The notes: generated by a model from the sequence alone, not told the origin. A stretch of 26,236 nucleotides of DNA from Liolophura sinensis (GCF_032854445.1 NC_088303.1:34019265-34045500), one strand, 5' to 3'. Shown: positions 1 through 9,779, counted from the first letter of the stretch. A program made the numbers and translations.

Positions 1-605
1 AATTTGTTATGAAGAGGAGAAAGCACTTGTAGCACAACTTGAACAATGTAAGAGTTATCTCGAAGAGGGGAAGATGTCCTGTAGTTATCGCAAAAAAGGG
101 AAAAATATCTTGTTGTACAAGAAAAACAATAACAGTTATCTCGAAGATGGGATAATGACCTCTAGTCGAACTAAAACAATGAGTTATCGCGAAGAGGGGC
201 ACATCCCTTGTAGTACAACTTGAACAATGTAAGAGTTATCTTGAAGAGGGAAAGATGCCCTGTAGTTATCGCAAAGAAGGGAAAATCTCTTGTTGTACAA
301 GAAGAACAACAACAGTTATCTCGAAGACGGGATAATGACTTCTAGTTGAACTAGAACAATGAGTTACTGAGAAGAGGGGAACATTCCTTGCAGTACAACT
401 TTAACAATATAAGAGTTATCTCGAAGAGGGGATAATACCCTGTAGTTACCGCAAGGAAGGGGAAAATATCTTGTTGTACAAGAAGAACAACAACAGTTAT
501 CTCAAGGATGGGATAATGACTTCTAGTTGAACTAGAACAATGAGTTATCGCGAAGAGGGGCACATTCCTTGTATAGTTTTAATCTGATCAATGATAGTTA
601 TCTCG
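1..605. repeat. Tandem array, 180-bp higher-order unit of four related sub-units
   Basis: The phrase AGAGTTATCT/C recurs at 51, 232 and 412 and decays at about 594, a period of 180-181 bp, giving about 3.3 copies. The array already runs at base 1, so its left end lies outside the window. Each 180-bp unit is built from four diverged copies of one shorter motif beginning AGTTATC(T/G)CGAAGA. They are about 30, 51, 48 and 51 bp long; the first looks like a truncated copy. The shared core continues as a GGG-rich stretch, then CTTGTAGTACAACTTGAACAATG or a variant. Neighbouring 180-bp units are very similar, while the sub-units inside one unit differ clearly. That is the mark of a higher-order repeat made by amplifying a four-unit block. 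No frame stays open through the array, so I do not regard it as coding. Confidence 0.93.
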
Positions 606-1703
606 AATAACGGTATTTATTAGCGGTATTAGTACAGACTAAAGGTTAAAGTAGGAAACAAATAAGCTTTCCCCACGAAAATAACGTAACTGTGTTATAG
701 GCACGAACGAAGCAAGCAAGAGGATAATCGGCTTTTCCCAGTGATCTAGAGACTCTAAATTATCAACTCTCAGCGCGTACAATTCGCACCAACAATACGT
801 ATCAAGAATTACACAGGTGGCGATTGCATAAGAAAACAGTAAATCAATACTCTGTTCTTGAACAACAAGGTATTCTTCGCTTGAAACCCGGCGTATCTGG
901 ACAGTGGCACTGATTCAGAAATCACAACATCCAGTAAAACATTTTCCTACCTCAGCGTACTCCTCTTCCTCGTCCATCGGTGCCAAGCTCATACTATCCA
1001 GTATTAAAGTGCAGCTAACATTTCCATGTCACGATATTAAAAACCCTAAATAAACTCAACTCAAGATTTGATCGCTTTTTTGCCACTGAGAAGACAATCT
1101 ACGCTTGGCCTTGATTTATTTGGCCGCGTTCTTTTCGTCCTGATAGTTTATAGGTATAAAGGAACGCAGGTCACGTGCAAGTAGATTTATCTATATTGCA
1201 TGAAGCTCGGCGCGCGCGAGCGCGCTTCGACGCTGAGAGGGCTCAAAGGCGGGGAGACACTGTTGTGCTTGTTTTGAAACCGCATAATTGTATAAACGGC
1301 TTATTGGCATGGATATAATGGGTTGCTCTAAAAATCGATCTATTACGTAAGCTTCAATTTCGATATCGTGTTCACCGTTTCTAATAGGAATATTTTATAT
1401 TCTTGTAATGTCTAATGTTCAGTTAGTGTTGAGGGGAAACGAATTTCCTATATCGACTGTCATTATGGGACATTATTTACCTAATGTGGTGAAGAACCTA
1501 AACAACAGTTTACGTGTAACCCTTTGCGTTACGGATACATTTATTCTAATATATCAAGCAAGCGCAAGAGTTGCCTGTATGTGAAATTGTGTTTAGAGCC
1601 TCACATTTCGGGTAGAGTACATATACGTATACCTAATTAATTAATTAACCCAATTTACGATAAGTTCGCACGTGAGGCGTAGCCATAGTAACTCTGGCTG
1701 TAG
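606..1703. other. Unassigned stretch between the array and the first ORF
   Basis: I see no convincing gene in these 1.1 kb. Two small items stand out. A GC-rich hairpin lies at 1202-1228. A homeodomain-type TAATTA run lies at 1634-1648, just after a palindromic ATATACGTAT. The latter sits about 60 bp upstream of the ORF at 1704 and could be regulatory, but motif content alone is weak evidence. Confidence 0.5.
1202..1228. repeat. GC-rich hairpin
   Basis: A GCGCGC / GCGCGC stem with a four-base GCGA loop is extended outward by a GAAG / CTTC pairing, with a four-base bulge on the left side. It stands out in AT-rich surroundings. No U-tract follows on either strand, and in an animal genome it should not be read as a terminator. 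Confidence 0.6.
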
Positions 1704-2030
1704 AGCGTGTTGGATATATCTGAAACGAGGGTAAAAGGCATAAACTACCGCGTAAAAAATATCACGAAAATCGTACAGGATATGTCAAATATTGATTGGA
1801 TTTGTTTAATCCTACTATGTATCATTTGTATTTGTCAATTGACCTACAGTTTCGTGCAGAATAGAAAAATCTGCCTACAACGAACGTTAGGGTGTTGCCT
1901 TCCGGATATGACGTATAAAAAACCCGGAGTCACTTTACTGGTTGTCATGTTCACCATTCTGCATATTGTAAATATCGGATTAGTTACGGCTCATTTGGCA
2001 GAACGAGTACACGGTTTCTCTCGCAATTAA
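1704..2030 (+). CDS. Candidate exon or small protein with two membrane segments, unknown family
   Basis: An open frame of about 108 codons ends at TAA (2028-2030). There is no ATG at its left end. It either starts at the in-frame ATG at 1782 (82 residues, G at -3) or enters from an acceptor-like CTCTGGCTGTAG at 1692-1703, which would give phase 0. From the ATG the product has one hydrophobic segment at about residues 6-24 (ICLILLCIICICQL core), a basic and cysteine-containing link with Q, R, K and CC, then a second hydrophobic segment at about 49-70. Two close helices with a polar loop loosely recall the N-terminal TMD0 region of ABCC-type transporters. That is a guess from topology, not a motif match. 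No AATAAA lies close downstream. A chance ORF remains possible. Confidence 0.3.
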   Translation, partial: SVLDISETRVKGINYRVKNITKIVQDMSNIDWICLILLCIICICQLTYSFVQNRKICLQRTLGCCLPDMTYKKPGVTLLVVMFTILHIVNIGLVTAHLAERVHGFSRN

Positions 2031-2408
2031 ATGGATGGAACCGTCCCCTGTTGAGATATAATCAAATGTATATGGGCCGTTGACATACCAACCACCAAGC
2101 CGTTATATTGCTGCATTCAGAGGATTCTCTATCATAAATATTTTAAACCATTTGGTTGCATTTCTTTGTCCTTACTGACACCCGCTTGTATAACTGTGTT
2201 ATGTATAAGGAAGGCGTCTTTTCCTAAAAAAAATGGCACGGAAAAGACGATTTACAACTATTTATAAATCTGAACACAGACCCAGTTTAACAAAACTTTT
2301 TGAATCAGTCGTTCTCTCGCTCTGTGACATTCTATAACCCTAAACAAGGTTACACGTACAACCTAAACAGCCTTTCTTGAGGCGGCGACCGTAGCATTGT
2401 TATGGACG
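2031..2408. other. No gene seen
   Basis: AT-rich sequence with stops in all frames. I see no repeat or motif worth naming. Confidence 0.5.
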
Positions 2409-2604
2409 CCAACAGAGGACATCTCGCTACCTAGACCATTCTAATACAGGGTCAGCGATGTGAGAGAGCGAGGTAGACCTTTGCCACATCACACTGCAAA
2501 GATCGAGGAAGCGAGGCGTCGAGGGGTCGAGGCAGCGAGTTAACGAGATTAGCCCTGTATTAGACAGGTTGAGGTAGGCAGATAGCGAGATTATCCTCTA
2601 CTGG
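2409..2604. repeat. Long imperfect inverted repeat (foldback or MITE-like)
   Basis: The left arm (2409-2451) and right arm (2553-2604) are inverse complements over about 45 bp. A perfect 11-bp inner match (CTAATACAGGG / CCCTGTATTAG) is followed outward by matching CTCGCTA and AGAGGA blocks, with small gaps. The roughly 100-bp loop is rich in GCGAGG / TCGAGG direct repeats at 2497-2540 and contains its own GATGTG...CACATC pair. The layout fits a foldback element or a decayed non-autonomous DNA transposon. I could not recognise a target-site duplication or a family. Confidence 0.65.
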
Positions 2605-2696
2605 CTGTCATACATTTTTAAAACGGTCATCTTGTTTTCGCATGGTCGGCCAACATTTGAATCGGGCGAACCTGCATTGATTGGTCAGCTCTGGTC

Positions 2697-3012
2697 TCTG
2701 CTTTTATGTTATTATTTATTAAATTTGGACTATAACACAGCACATTGAGTAATTCTAGATCAATGAAGTCTAATCAGTTCCTGCTGAAATCACTGCATTT
2801 TCTTTTACCTAATTCTACTTAAGCCATGGTGCTAGGAGATGTGTAAGTTACAATAAAGCATTTATAGACGAACAGTTGGAATAAAATCCTAACTGAGGTA
2901 AATTGACAAGAGGCCGTATTTGACCAGTTACGCGTGACCATATGTCAATTATCTCTCCGTCGTCGCCTTTTCTGGATTTACTCTCTATACTGTAGTCATT
3001 TATTGTAGTATC
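2697..3012 (+). repeat. Family X repeat, copy 1 (near full length)
   Basis: This is one of five clear copies, all in the same orientation, of an unrecognised repeat of about 320 bp. Shared landmarks in order are TATTAAAT.TG, AACACAGCA, GAGTAATTCTAGA, TGAAGTCTAAT, a long AT-rich middle, GAACAGTTGGAATAAAATCC, AACTGAGGTAAATTGACAAG, AGGCC..ATTT, CC..TTACG.GTGACCAT, then CTCTCTATACTGTAGTC. This copy ends about 20 bp before degenerate units of the 64-bp minisatellite. No reading frame is conserved between copies, so it looks non-autonomous. No terminal inverted repeats or target duplications were seen. Confidence 0.8.
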
Positions 3013-3032
3013 AAACGGGCTTCAGGGCTCTA

Positions 3033-4195
3033 GACATAACGTTGTCATCGTAGTTGCACATATACAGAACAAGAGGCGTCATTTAATTACAGTGTTTAAA
3101 CATTTCCTTGACATGGTTGTTGTGTAAACGCAATACGGTGTGTCCTTTTTTCTCCAGTGTTGTAGGACATTACGTTTTCATGGTTGTTTGCATATAGGCA
3201 ACATGGCATACTGTTTTGTTCCAATGCTGTGGTGTTATGCTGTCATGGTAGTTGCCTATACGCAACAATGCCTACCTTTTTGTCCCGGTGCTGTGGTATT
3301 ATGCTGTCATGGCAAGTTTGCCTATACGCAGCAATGCTTACCATTTTGCTCCAGTGCTGTGGTATTATGTCGTCATGGTAGTTGCTTATACGCAGCAATG
3401 CCTACCTTTTTTGTTCCAGTGCTGTGGTATTATGCTGTCATGGCAGTTGCCTATACGCAGCAATGCTTACCATTTTGCTCCAGTGCTGTGGTATTATGTC
3501 GTCATGGTAGTTGCTTATACGCAGTAATGCCTACCCTTTTGTTCCAGTGCTGCAGTATTGTTCTGTCATGGTAATTGCTTATACGCAGTAATGCCTACCC
3601 TTTGTTCCAGTGTTGTGGTATTATGCTGTGACATTACGTTTTCATGGTTGTTGCATATCGGCAACATGGCATGCTGTTTTGTTCCAGTGTTGTGGTGTTA
3701 TGTTGTCATGGTAGTTGCTTATACGCAGCAATGCCTACCCTTTGTTCCAGTGTTGTGGTATTATGCTGTGACATTACGTTTTCATGGTTGTTGCATATCG
3801 GCAACATGGCATGCTGTTTTGTTCCAGTGTTGTGGTGTTATGTTGTCATGGTAGTTGCTTATACGCAGCAATGTCTACCCTTTGTTCCAGTGCTGTGTGG
3901 TATTATGCTGTCATGGTAGTTGCTTATACGCAGCAATGCCTACCCTTTTATTCCAGTGCTGTGGTATTATGCTGTCATGATAATTCCTTATACGCAGTAA
4001 TGCCTACCCTTTTATTCCAGTGCTGTGGTATTATGCTGTCATGATAATTCCTTATACGCAGCAATGTCTACCCTTTTATTCCAGTGCTGTGGTATTATGC
4101 TGTCATGGTAATTCCATGCCTACCCTTTTATTCTAGTGCTAATGACATCACCCTGCCATTCTACATGCTGTTGCATATATCCAACGTGGCATGCC
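3033..4195 (+). repeat. 64-bp minisatellite array with type A and type B units
   Basis: The core unit reads roughly TGTTCCAGTGCTGTGGTATT, then ATGCTGTCATGGTAGTTGC, then TTATACGCAGCAATGCCTACC, about 64 bp. Type B units carry ACATTACGTTTTCATGGTTG, then TTGCATATCGGCAACATGGC in place of the matching part of type A. Degenerate units at 3033-3140 and 4136-4195 flank a cleaner core. Higher-order blocks are visible: a dimer of period about 129 bp (GCAATGCTTACCATTTTGCT near 3331 and 3460), a 140-bp block repeated twice at 3601-3880, and a 64-bp doublet with ATGATAATTCC at 3977 and 4041. Because 64 is 1 modulo 3, successive units shift frame. The overlapping ORFs of 65-144 codons in all three plus frames are artefacts of that periodicity. 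Confidence 0.95.
3601..3880 (+). repeat. 140-bp higher-order block, two copies
   Basis: Bases 3601-3740 and 3741-3880 are identical except for one C/T difference (3734 against 3874). Each block contains a type A fragment, a type B unit, then another A unit. This is the youngest duplication in the minisatellite. Confidence 0.95.
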
Positions 4196-4562
4196 ATGGA
4201 GGGCACATCTCTCAAAATCCTGTTTAGTTCAGATAACTTCAAAAATCTACGTTTTCTTCACTTTCGTCGTAATGACCTTAACTTTGATATGAACGTTATG
4301 TGCCAAAATGACCTAGAAGAGAAATTAATTCCAATTTAATTCGATGAAAATGAGCACAGCAAGATCAATTTTTCCCAACACATTGATGACAAATGTTGAA
4401 ATAAAGGATTAAGGAAATTTCCATTAAGGATAGATGTTACTTGCACCACTTAAGAAACAACGTTCTTTCTGAAAAAGATATCAAGAAATTATATAACCAG
4501 TTTATGTTGCCATAGTTACTGCATCATGCATAACATTCTAGCATTGGGATGAATTATAACAT

Positions 4563-4634
4563 GGACTGAATTAAAAACGTTGAACTGAATTAAAAAGTTG
4601 AGCTGAATTAAAGCACTGAGCCGAATTATAAACG
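4563..4634 (+). repeat. Short tandem repeat, 17-19-bp unit
   Basis: Four diverged copies of a (G)ACTGAATTAAAAACGTT-like unit start at 4563, 4582, 4600 and 4618. The period shrinks slightly to the right. Confidence 0.8.
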
Positions 4635-4727
4635 AAGGAGGACTTTCATTCTCGGAAATTTCTGCTTTAGTTTCATTACCTGACTTAAAAAGAAGTTTGA
4701 TTACCTTAAGTATAAACCTAACACAGG

Positions 4728-5043
4728 TTTTGTTCCCTTTGCATTGGTTTCATGTGACTGATTATTAAATGTGCAGACAAAAGAAGCACTTTGAGTAATT
4801 CTAGACCATTGACGTCTAATAAATTGCAGCTAAACATCAGTGCATTTTTCATTATATTGCTAGAGGTGGATGTGCTGCTTTTTAAACATATATACATGAA
4901 CAGTTGGAAGAAAACCCCAAATGAAGTAAATTGACAAGAGGCCGGATTTCAGCGGTAATACATGTGGCCATTTGCCAACTATCACATTGTCGTCATTGCT
5001 CTTATTTTATCCTCTATGCTGTAGTCTTTTATGTTGTATTCCT
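4728..5043 (+). repeat. Family X repeat, copy 2
   Basis: Direct-orientation copy of the repeat at 2697-3012, with the same order of landmarks: GAGTAATTCTAGACCATTGA, GTCTAATAAATTGCAGCTAA, GAACAGTTGGAAGAAAACCC, TAAATTGACAAGAGGCCGGA, CAACTATCACATTGTCGTCA, then CCTCTATGCTGTAGTC. It shares the start TTGT(T/C)CCTTTG with copy 3, 347 bp to the right. Copies 2 and 3 therefore lie in tandem with a short spacer. Confidence 0.8.
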
Positions 5044-5074
5044 GCGTAAACCAGGGTGTACTAAGCAACTCCAA

Positions 5075-5400
5075 GTCTTGTCCCTTTGTTTGAATGTGTT
5101 TGTATATTAAATGTGATGATAACACAGCATTTTCACCAGTTGTAGACTAGTGAAGCCTAATACCTTGCAGCTAACATTACTACTTGTTTGTTTGTTTGTT
5201 TTTTGTTTTTTTTTCCTGATTCTGCATAAGGTTGGTAGAGGTTGAACACTTGGGATAAAACTCTAAAGCTAAAATAAACTGACAAGACGCCCTCATTTCA
5301 CCGGTAATAAGTGTAACAATTTACCAAATATCTCAATGTCATCGCTGCTCTCATTTACTCTCCACCCTGTAGTCCTTTATACTTTATAGGTTATACTACG
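5075..5400 (+). repeat. Family X repeat, copy 3, with T-rich insertion
   Basis: A more diverged tandem neighbour of copy 2. It keeps GATAACACAGCATTTTCACC, a matching GAAGCCTAATACCTTGCAGC block, GATAAAACTCTAAAGC, AAACTGACAAGACGCC and CTCCACCCTGTAGTCCTTTA. A (TTTG)n/T-rich run at 5187-5218 interrupts its middle and is absent from copies 1 and 2. Confidence 0.72.
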
Positions 5401-5689
5401 TGATCTTTTTTCAAATCATCATAAATTTTCATGTTTTATAATGATCATCTCTTCTTGTCGCGACGTATACATTCAGTCCAGTTTCGGTTAAATGATTGTA
5501 TTTCAAAAGCTATGTCTGAGTAGGTATAATTAATTCTATCGTCGTCGCTTGGCTATTATATGATATAACTGTTATTATTACTTGTATTTACATGAGACCA
5601 TATCACGTGTAGTCTCGTGATGATCACCTCCCACACGGTGCTAACAGATCATTGCTCTTTCCCATCTCCTCAAACCGGAAAATGTCTGC

Positions 5690-5757
5690 CAAACCGGTAA
5701 TGCGGTCCCATCACGTCACTTCCTGTCTGGGAAGTCGCAGGCTCCATCCCGTTCATC
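5690..5757 (+). promoter_or_regulatory. Putative TATA-less promoter: CRE-like and ETS-like sites
   Basis: Directly upstream of a strong-context ATG lie ATCACGTCACTTCCTGTCTG (5709-5728), combining a CACGTCAC element with CACTTCCTG, the reverse of an ETS core. A second GGCGTCATCAC element follows at 5778-5788. CRE plus ETS sites close to the start are usual for broadly expressed TATA-less genes. The assignment is inference from motif clustering and the splice donor at 5843. Confidence 0.35.
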
Positions 5758-5842
5758 ATGGTTCCGCCCAAACGATGGCGTCATCACTTACTTTGCATGC
5801 ATGGAATCCTTTTGTCGATTAGACTGCCTCCATCACCGTACG
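5758..5842 (+). CDS. Candidate first coding exon (partial), unknown product
   Basis: The ATG at 5758 has A at -3 and G at +4, a strong animal start context. The frame stays open for 28 codons plus one base and meets a near-perfect splice donor, ACG|GTAAGTGAG, at 5842/5843. It closes at the TGA inside that donor. The start is basic (MVPPKRWRHH) followed by a mildly hydrophobic stretch (LLCMHGILLS) that could be a poor signal peptide. The intron would be phase 1, and the exon-like segment at 9780-9993 starts with the two bases needed. A competing upstream-type ORF of 15 codons starts at ATG 5775. Function unknown. Evidence is start context plus donor only. Confidence 0.33.
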
Positions 5843-6400
5843 GTAAGTGAGATTGTGCTTAAATAGACGACACTTTATCGATTTTGCTGGATTTAGAGCA
5901 ACCCGTTGTCATACGTGATTAGATAACGCTAACTTGAACCTGAAACTGCATGTAGAGGATATAGAACGAAAGCACTTAACTAGCGAAAATCCTTTGGCCT
6001 TGGCAGGCAAATGGACATTATCTTGTATGCGTGTCTGTTGTTGCAAGAAGCGTAAAAGAGGTTAAGATAGCTTAGTCAAATCTAAGAATAAAACCTAAGA
6101 ATGAGCCAGTTTACGATATCAAAAATGTTTCATCCGCTTTAAGAAGGAACGATCACCATCAAAGTGGTATTAAAGGATTCTAGCGATGAACTAGGACAAA
6201 GAAGTATATAATAGGCCTACTAATTAAGTTTTTTGTCGATGGGAATTGTTTTCGGTTAACCAACCTGTCGACAAATGGCTGGATTTTATCTATACAATTA
6301 ATCAGCTTGAATAATACCATTTAAAATGGTAAATCCTCAACAATGTTTTCATTAACCCGATGGTAGTCAGTATATACATGTAATAAGTGGAGTAAACCAC
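5843..6400. other. No gene seen (intron-like)
   Basis: AT-rich sequence with stops in all frames and no repeat I recognise. Confidence 0.45.
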
Positions 6401-6404
6401 CTAC

Positions 6405-6568
6405 CTTTGGTAAGTTATACGTGTGACATATGTGATATTGGCGGAGGCAAGTGATCTCCCGGCAATTTCATCTAAGACTACACGACACCATGCACCAAGC
6501 CCCTTCCCTTCCCCCATCTTCAGCTTAACTAGGTTAAGGTTTTTAGGTAGTTCTTTTTTTTTAGGCAT
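6405..6568 (-). CDS. Candidate internal exon, lysine-rich, unknown product
   Basis: On the minus strand a pyrimidine-rich acceptor, ATTTTTCTACAG, ends at 6569. A consensus donor, CCAAAG|GTAGGT, lies at 6405/6404. The 164 bases between are open only in the frame with an acceptor phase of 0, and that frame hits TAG inside the donor, as real exons often do. The 54 codons begin MPKKKELPKN and continue with a VKLKMGEGKGLGAWCRVV segment, then a LDEIAGRSLASANITYVTR segment. The first part is basic. The lead exon 12300-11779 also ends in phase 0, so the two are compatible, with other exons possibly between. A plus-strand ORF overlaps the same bases and looks like a shadow. I do not recognise the family. 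Confidence 0.38.
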
Positions 6569-7216
6569 CTGTAGAAAAATCGCTGCGACACATGGAATGT
6601 TCTGTGACAATTTTAGTGTGATACACACGGCTGTTTTTCCCTCTCGCTCCTGTTCACCGAAGAAGCAACATTACATTAATGTTTGTATTAAAATTCTTCC
6701 ATCATTTTTTGTGGCAAAATTAAAAGTTTATACTTTTTTTTCAGTCTAAGGTATATAACATCAAACTCAATATCTTCAAAACTAACCAAATTTTTTAACA
6801 GGAGCCCTTATTTGAACTCAGATGAGCAACAAATATGATCCTTTTTCAAGAGGACGGAATCTTTGTTTTCAAAACTTGTAATTAATGTTTATGTATAAAT
6901 TGTTGAGAAGAATCAAGTAAATAAATAAATATATAAAATAGTGCATCTTGGGTAATACTTTGACTAAAATTGCAGCTTATATGTATGTACATCAGTCCAA
7001 AGTTGCCAAATATGTTGACTGCTTGAACAGAAAAATGGTTTATTTTCACAACAACAGACCGAAAAGGGTTGGCAAATACACCTGATATTGAAAATTCATC
7101 TGGCAAAAGTAATTATCTATTATGAAGTGAAAGGGCGTTGAGAATGTTAAAAACTAATGTGTGCGTGCTGAGACTGCTGACCGTATCGTTTGAACTCTTT
7201 TGAAAATTGGTAAGTC
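6569..7216. other. No gene seen
   Basis: AT-rich, intron-like. The plus ORF ending at 6749 and the minus ORF at 6882-7106 have no splice or start support. Confidence 0.45.
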
Positions 7217-7226
7217 ACCGGAAGTA
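7217..7226 (+). promoter_or_regulatory. ETS-type motif
   Basis: ACCGGAAGTA matches the ETS-family consensus core CCGGAAGT. A donor-like TTG|GTAAGT lies just upstream at about 7207-7215, so transcript context is unclear. Confidence 0.3.
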
Positions 7227-7716
7227 AAACTTGGAGCCATGACAACCAAAATATTTTCCCCACTAATTTTTAATCAGACTGCCTAGCGGAAACATGAGCT
7301 GAAATCAATCCGTATTTTGTGTTAAACGACAAAAACTTGTTTGAAAGACATAGTTTTTCATTTTTTATAGTCGATCGATGTTCACTTAGAATGATTGCAA
7401 GCGAGACATTGACACACTATCAACAGAATGACTACCGTGCGATCAACACTAGCCATCATTATCGGCAATTACCTCCCGGGAATGGATGTATAGGTCAAGA
7501 GAACAGATCAAACTCTGTAAAGCCTTTCCCAGCGGCACTTTCATATTTACACATAAATTTAGAGCAATTTTATATGATAAACAAGACAGTTTTGACGGAT
7601 GACTTGATGGCATGTAAAAAGGCACTCAAAATCATTCATGAAATGTTTCAGCGATGTACAGCCGCCATATTATCTCCAGGACAACTGTCAAAATCATGTG
7701 ACAATTATCCGTGAAA

Positions 7717-7726
7717 ACCGGAAGTG
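7717..7726 (+). promoter_or_regulatory. Consensus ETS/GABP-type motif near a CRE-like site
   Basis: ACCGGAAGTG is a perfect ETS/GABP consensus 10-mer. TGCGTCAT follows about 12 bp later. The pair is typical of TATA-less animal promoters. No first exon is obvious in the following 500 bp. Confidence 0.35.
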
Positions 7727-8263
7727 AGCCATTTCCATGCGTCATCCATTCAGGTGAAATTGACGGTCCATTTAAGTAGTATATTATCCCAAATGATACA
7801 ATCATTTTCACATCAATTGAGGTGACTTATTAACGATCTGTGCAGACAGACTGAAAACATCATACAATATTTTATGTATGATGTAACATTAGTTCATGCA
7901 GAAAATGTATATTCGTGTACTTGTTAAGATGTACACATTCTTGAAAAGAAGGTCCCAATGTGCCAAAAAGGCGCACGAAGGCTTCATATTACACAAGTAA
8001 TGTATGTCTTCCATATTTGTTTCTTATGTATTGTGCAATGAAGGATTCCATGTGAAGCAACACCATTGAAAAACAGCCCATAAATACACAAAAAGTTGTC
8101 AGCATTTGTGTAACGTTAAAATTTTGTACAAAATGACACTGCCGTGTAAATTTACAAAAGACATCGCATCTACGCATGCATATTGATATTTCTTTGTTTA
8201 TATGACACGCCATACATATATTTCTGAACATTCAAACGACTTTGATCATGAAGACGTTTCTGT
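7727..8263. other. No gene seen
   Basis: AT-rich sequence. The minus ORF within 7989-8231 shows no start or splice support. Confidence 0.45.
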
Positions 8264-8524
8264 TTTATTTGATTTATTTAATTTTTTGATTGGTGTTTTA
8301 CGCCGTACTCTGTTTTCACTTATACGACGGGGGCCAGCATTATTGTGGGAGGAAAGTGGGCAGAGCCGAGGGGAAACCCACGATCATCTGCAGGTTGCTG
8401 CAGGCCTTCCCACTTACGGCCGGAGAGGAAGCAAGTATGAGCTGGACTTGAACTCACAGCGACCGCATTGGTGAGATGGTTCTGGGTCATTACGCTGCTT
8501 GCTAGCGCGCTATCCAACTTAGCT
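8264..8524 (-). mobile_element. tRNA-derived SINE, near full length
   Basis: Read on the minus strand, the element has a decayed tRNA-like head at the right end, where TAGCGCGCTA is kept and the A-box region is damaged. A B-box-like GTGAGTTCAAGTCCAGCTC follows. Next comes the central domain with CCTCTCCGGCCGTAAGTGGG, GGGTTTCCCCTCGGCTCTGC and CCCACAATAATGCTGGCCCC. The tail is TACGGCGTAAAACACCAATC, then AAATAAATC-type AT repeats. Imperfect flanks TTTCTGTTTT (left) and TTTCTTTTT (right) may be the target-site duplication. I recall this as a family common in molluscs, probably of the conserved-central-domain (Nin-DC-like) group. The naming is from memory. ORFs on both strands here are shadows of the SINE. 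Confidence 0.9.
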
Positions 8525-9779
8525 GTTTCTTTTTGTTCCCTTCTTACCATTGCTGGGTGAAAGCTATCAGCTTTCTTCAAATATTTGACAGACCATTGGT
8601 CATTCATAGGTCACAATGAGATGTATATCAATTTCCGTGCCTAATTAGACGGACGTTTTAATAATTGGTAAAGAGCGTGCTGTACTCAACCTTTCTTCAT
8701 GTGTCCTTTATATTTGCCGTGACGATAGAAAACGTAAACAGCGATATTCATTTCCTTGATTACATGTAAGAGATATAACAAATGTGCATCAAAAGGCTGC
8801 TCTTGAAGAGTATGAAGTCAAGTGTCCAAATCACATTTCAGGCCATCAACGGGTAAAATATTATCCAAAATCAAATTCCGAAGAAAAAAAAACAATTTCA
8901 TTAATAACAATTGCATCTCGATTTCTTAAAAGTATATATGTTTTTGTCGGAAAACAGTAGGAAAGTAGAGGTACATGTACTCATTTAGAATGATGTCGAC
9001 AGGACATGGTGTAATGTTCATATTTGCGTTTTACAGAATATCCACTTATAATATAAAGCAATAAGAAATAGAAGTTATAGAAAGTGTTCATGTGACCAAT
9101 TTTTTAATGTTGTTCAATGTTGTTGAACATTGTTGTTGAAAAATGTCTACCTAAGGATTGTGCTTATACATGTTGCTCCGTAAACTCAGTAAGTTTAAGA
9201 AAAATTTTTGTTTTCAAACAGAACAAAGTTGTTGACGCTAGTAAAGTGCTAAAGTCATTAGGCCTATTTTAGGAAGACTATATTTACTCATCCCGCTTTG
9301 AGTATTTGTCCAAAATCGTCTTAGCAACGACCGTCAGCCGTAATATTTACCTGACACTCGCCCTTACTATGATGGTTGGCATGGCTGGGCCTAATTACTG
9401 ATACTCTATGAAGTTTGATTTGCGATATACAGGTATTTTGATCAAAATCTCTCGGGCTGGCCCATTTCAGTATCCAACAATCGATCTTTAGAGGACAGAT
9501 GTCAAGTTGGATGACCTAATCCAAAAACAAATCAAGTGAAACGACAGCGACGTCAGTTTTGATATTTACCGTTTGGTCCACACGTAAAGGTTGAATAGTA
9601 TGTATGACTACGTTGACATCATTGTGTTTTTCCACAATTGCTTCAGACATTCCGCAGAAAAATACAATTGACGTATGGTATGCATTGAAGGCTCAAATTC
9701 TACGTTTTATACCAATGCATTTTCATAAGCCCATAATATATATAATTTCTGTTAAATTGCCATCCGCTGTTCCTCTCAG
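8525..9779. other. No gene seen
   Basis: AT-rich, intron-like sequence. A minus-strand open stretch at about 9345-9510 ends at a plausible donor, GTGTCAG|GTAAAT (9352), but has no good acceptor or start. I treat it as chance. Confidence 0.4.

Noticed and set aside
351-563. Minus-strand 70-codon ORF
   Set aside because: It lies in the 180-bp tandem array, where the matching frame in other units is broken.
1-605. CRISPR array
   Set aside because: Units are contiguous with no unique spacers, and the genome is clearly eukaryotic.
3140-4044. Overlapping plus-strand ORFs of 65-144 codons in all three frames
   Set aside because: They lie in the 64-bp minisatellite. The unit is 1 modulo 3, so every frame reads the same text in turn; there is no start context or conservation.
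7371-7714. Plus-strand open segment after an acceptor-like TTTTTCATTTTTTATAG
   Set aside because: The acceptor is good, but there is no convincing donor before the stop and no recognisable domain. An ORF of this length is expected by chance in 26 kb.
8202-8607. ORFs on both strands, 90 and 95 codons
   Set aside because: Both lie within a recognisable SINE copy.
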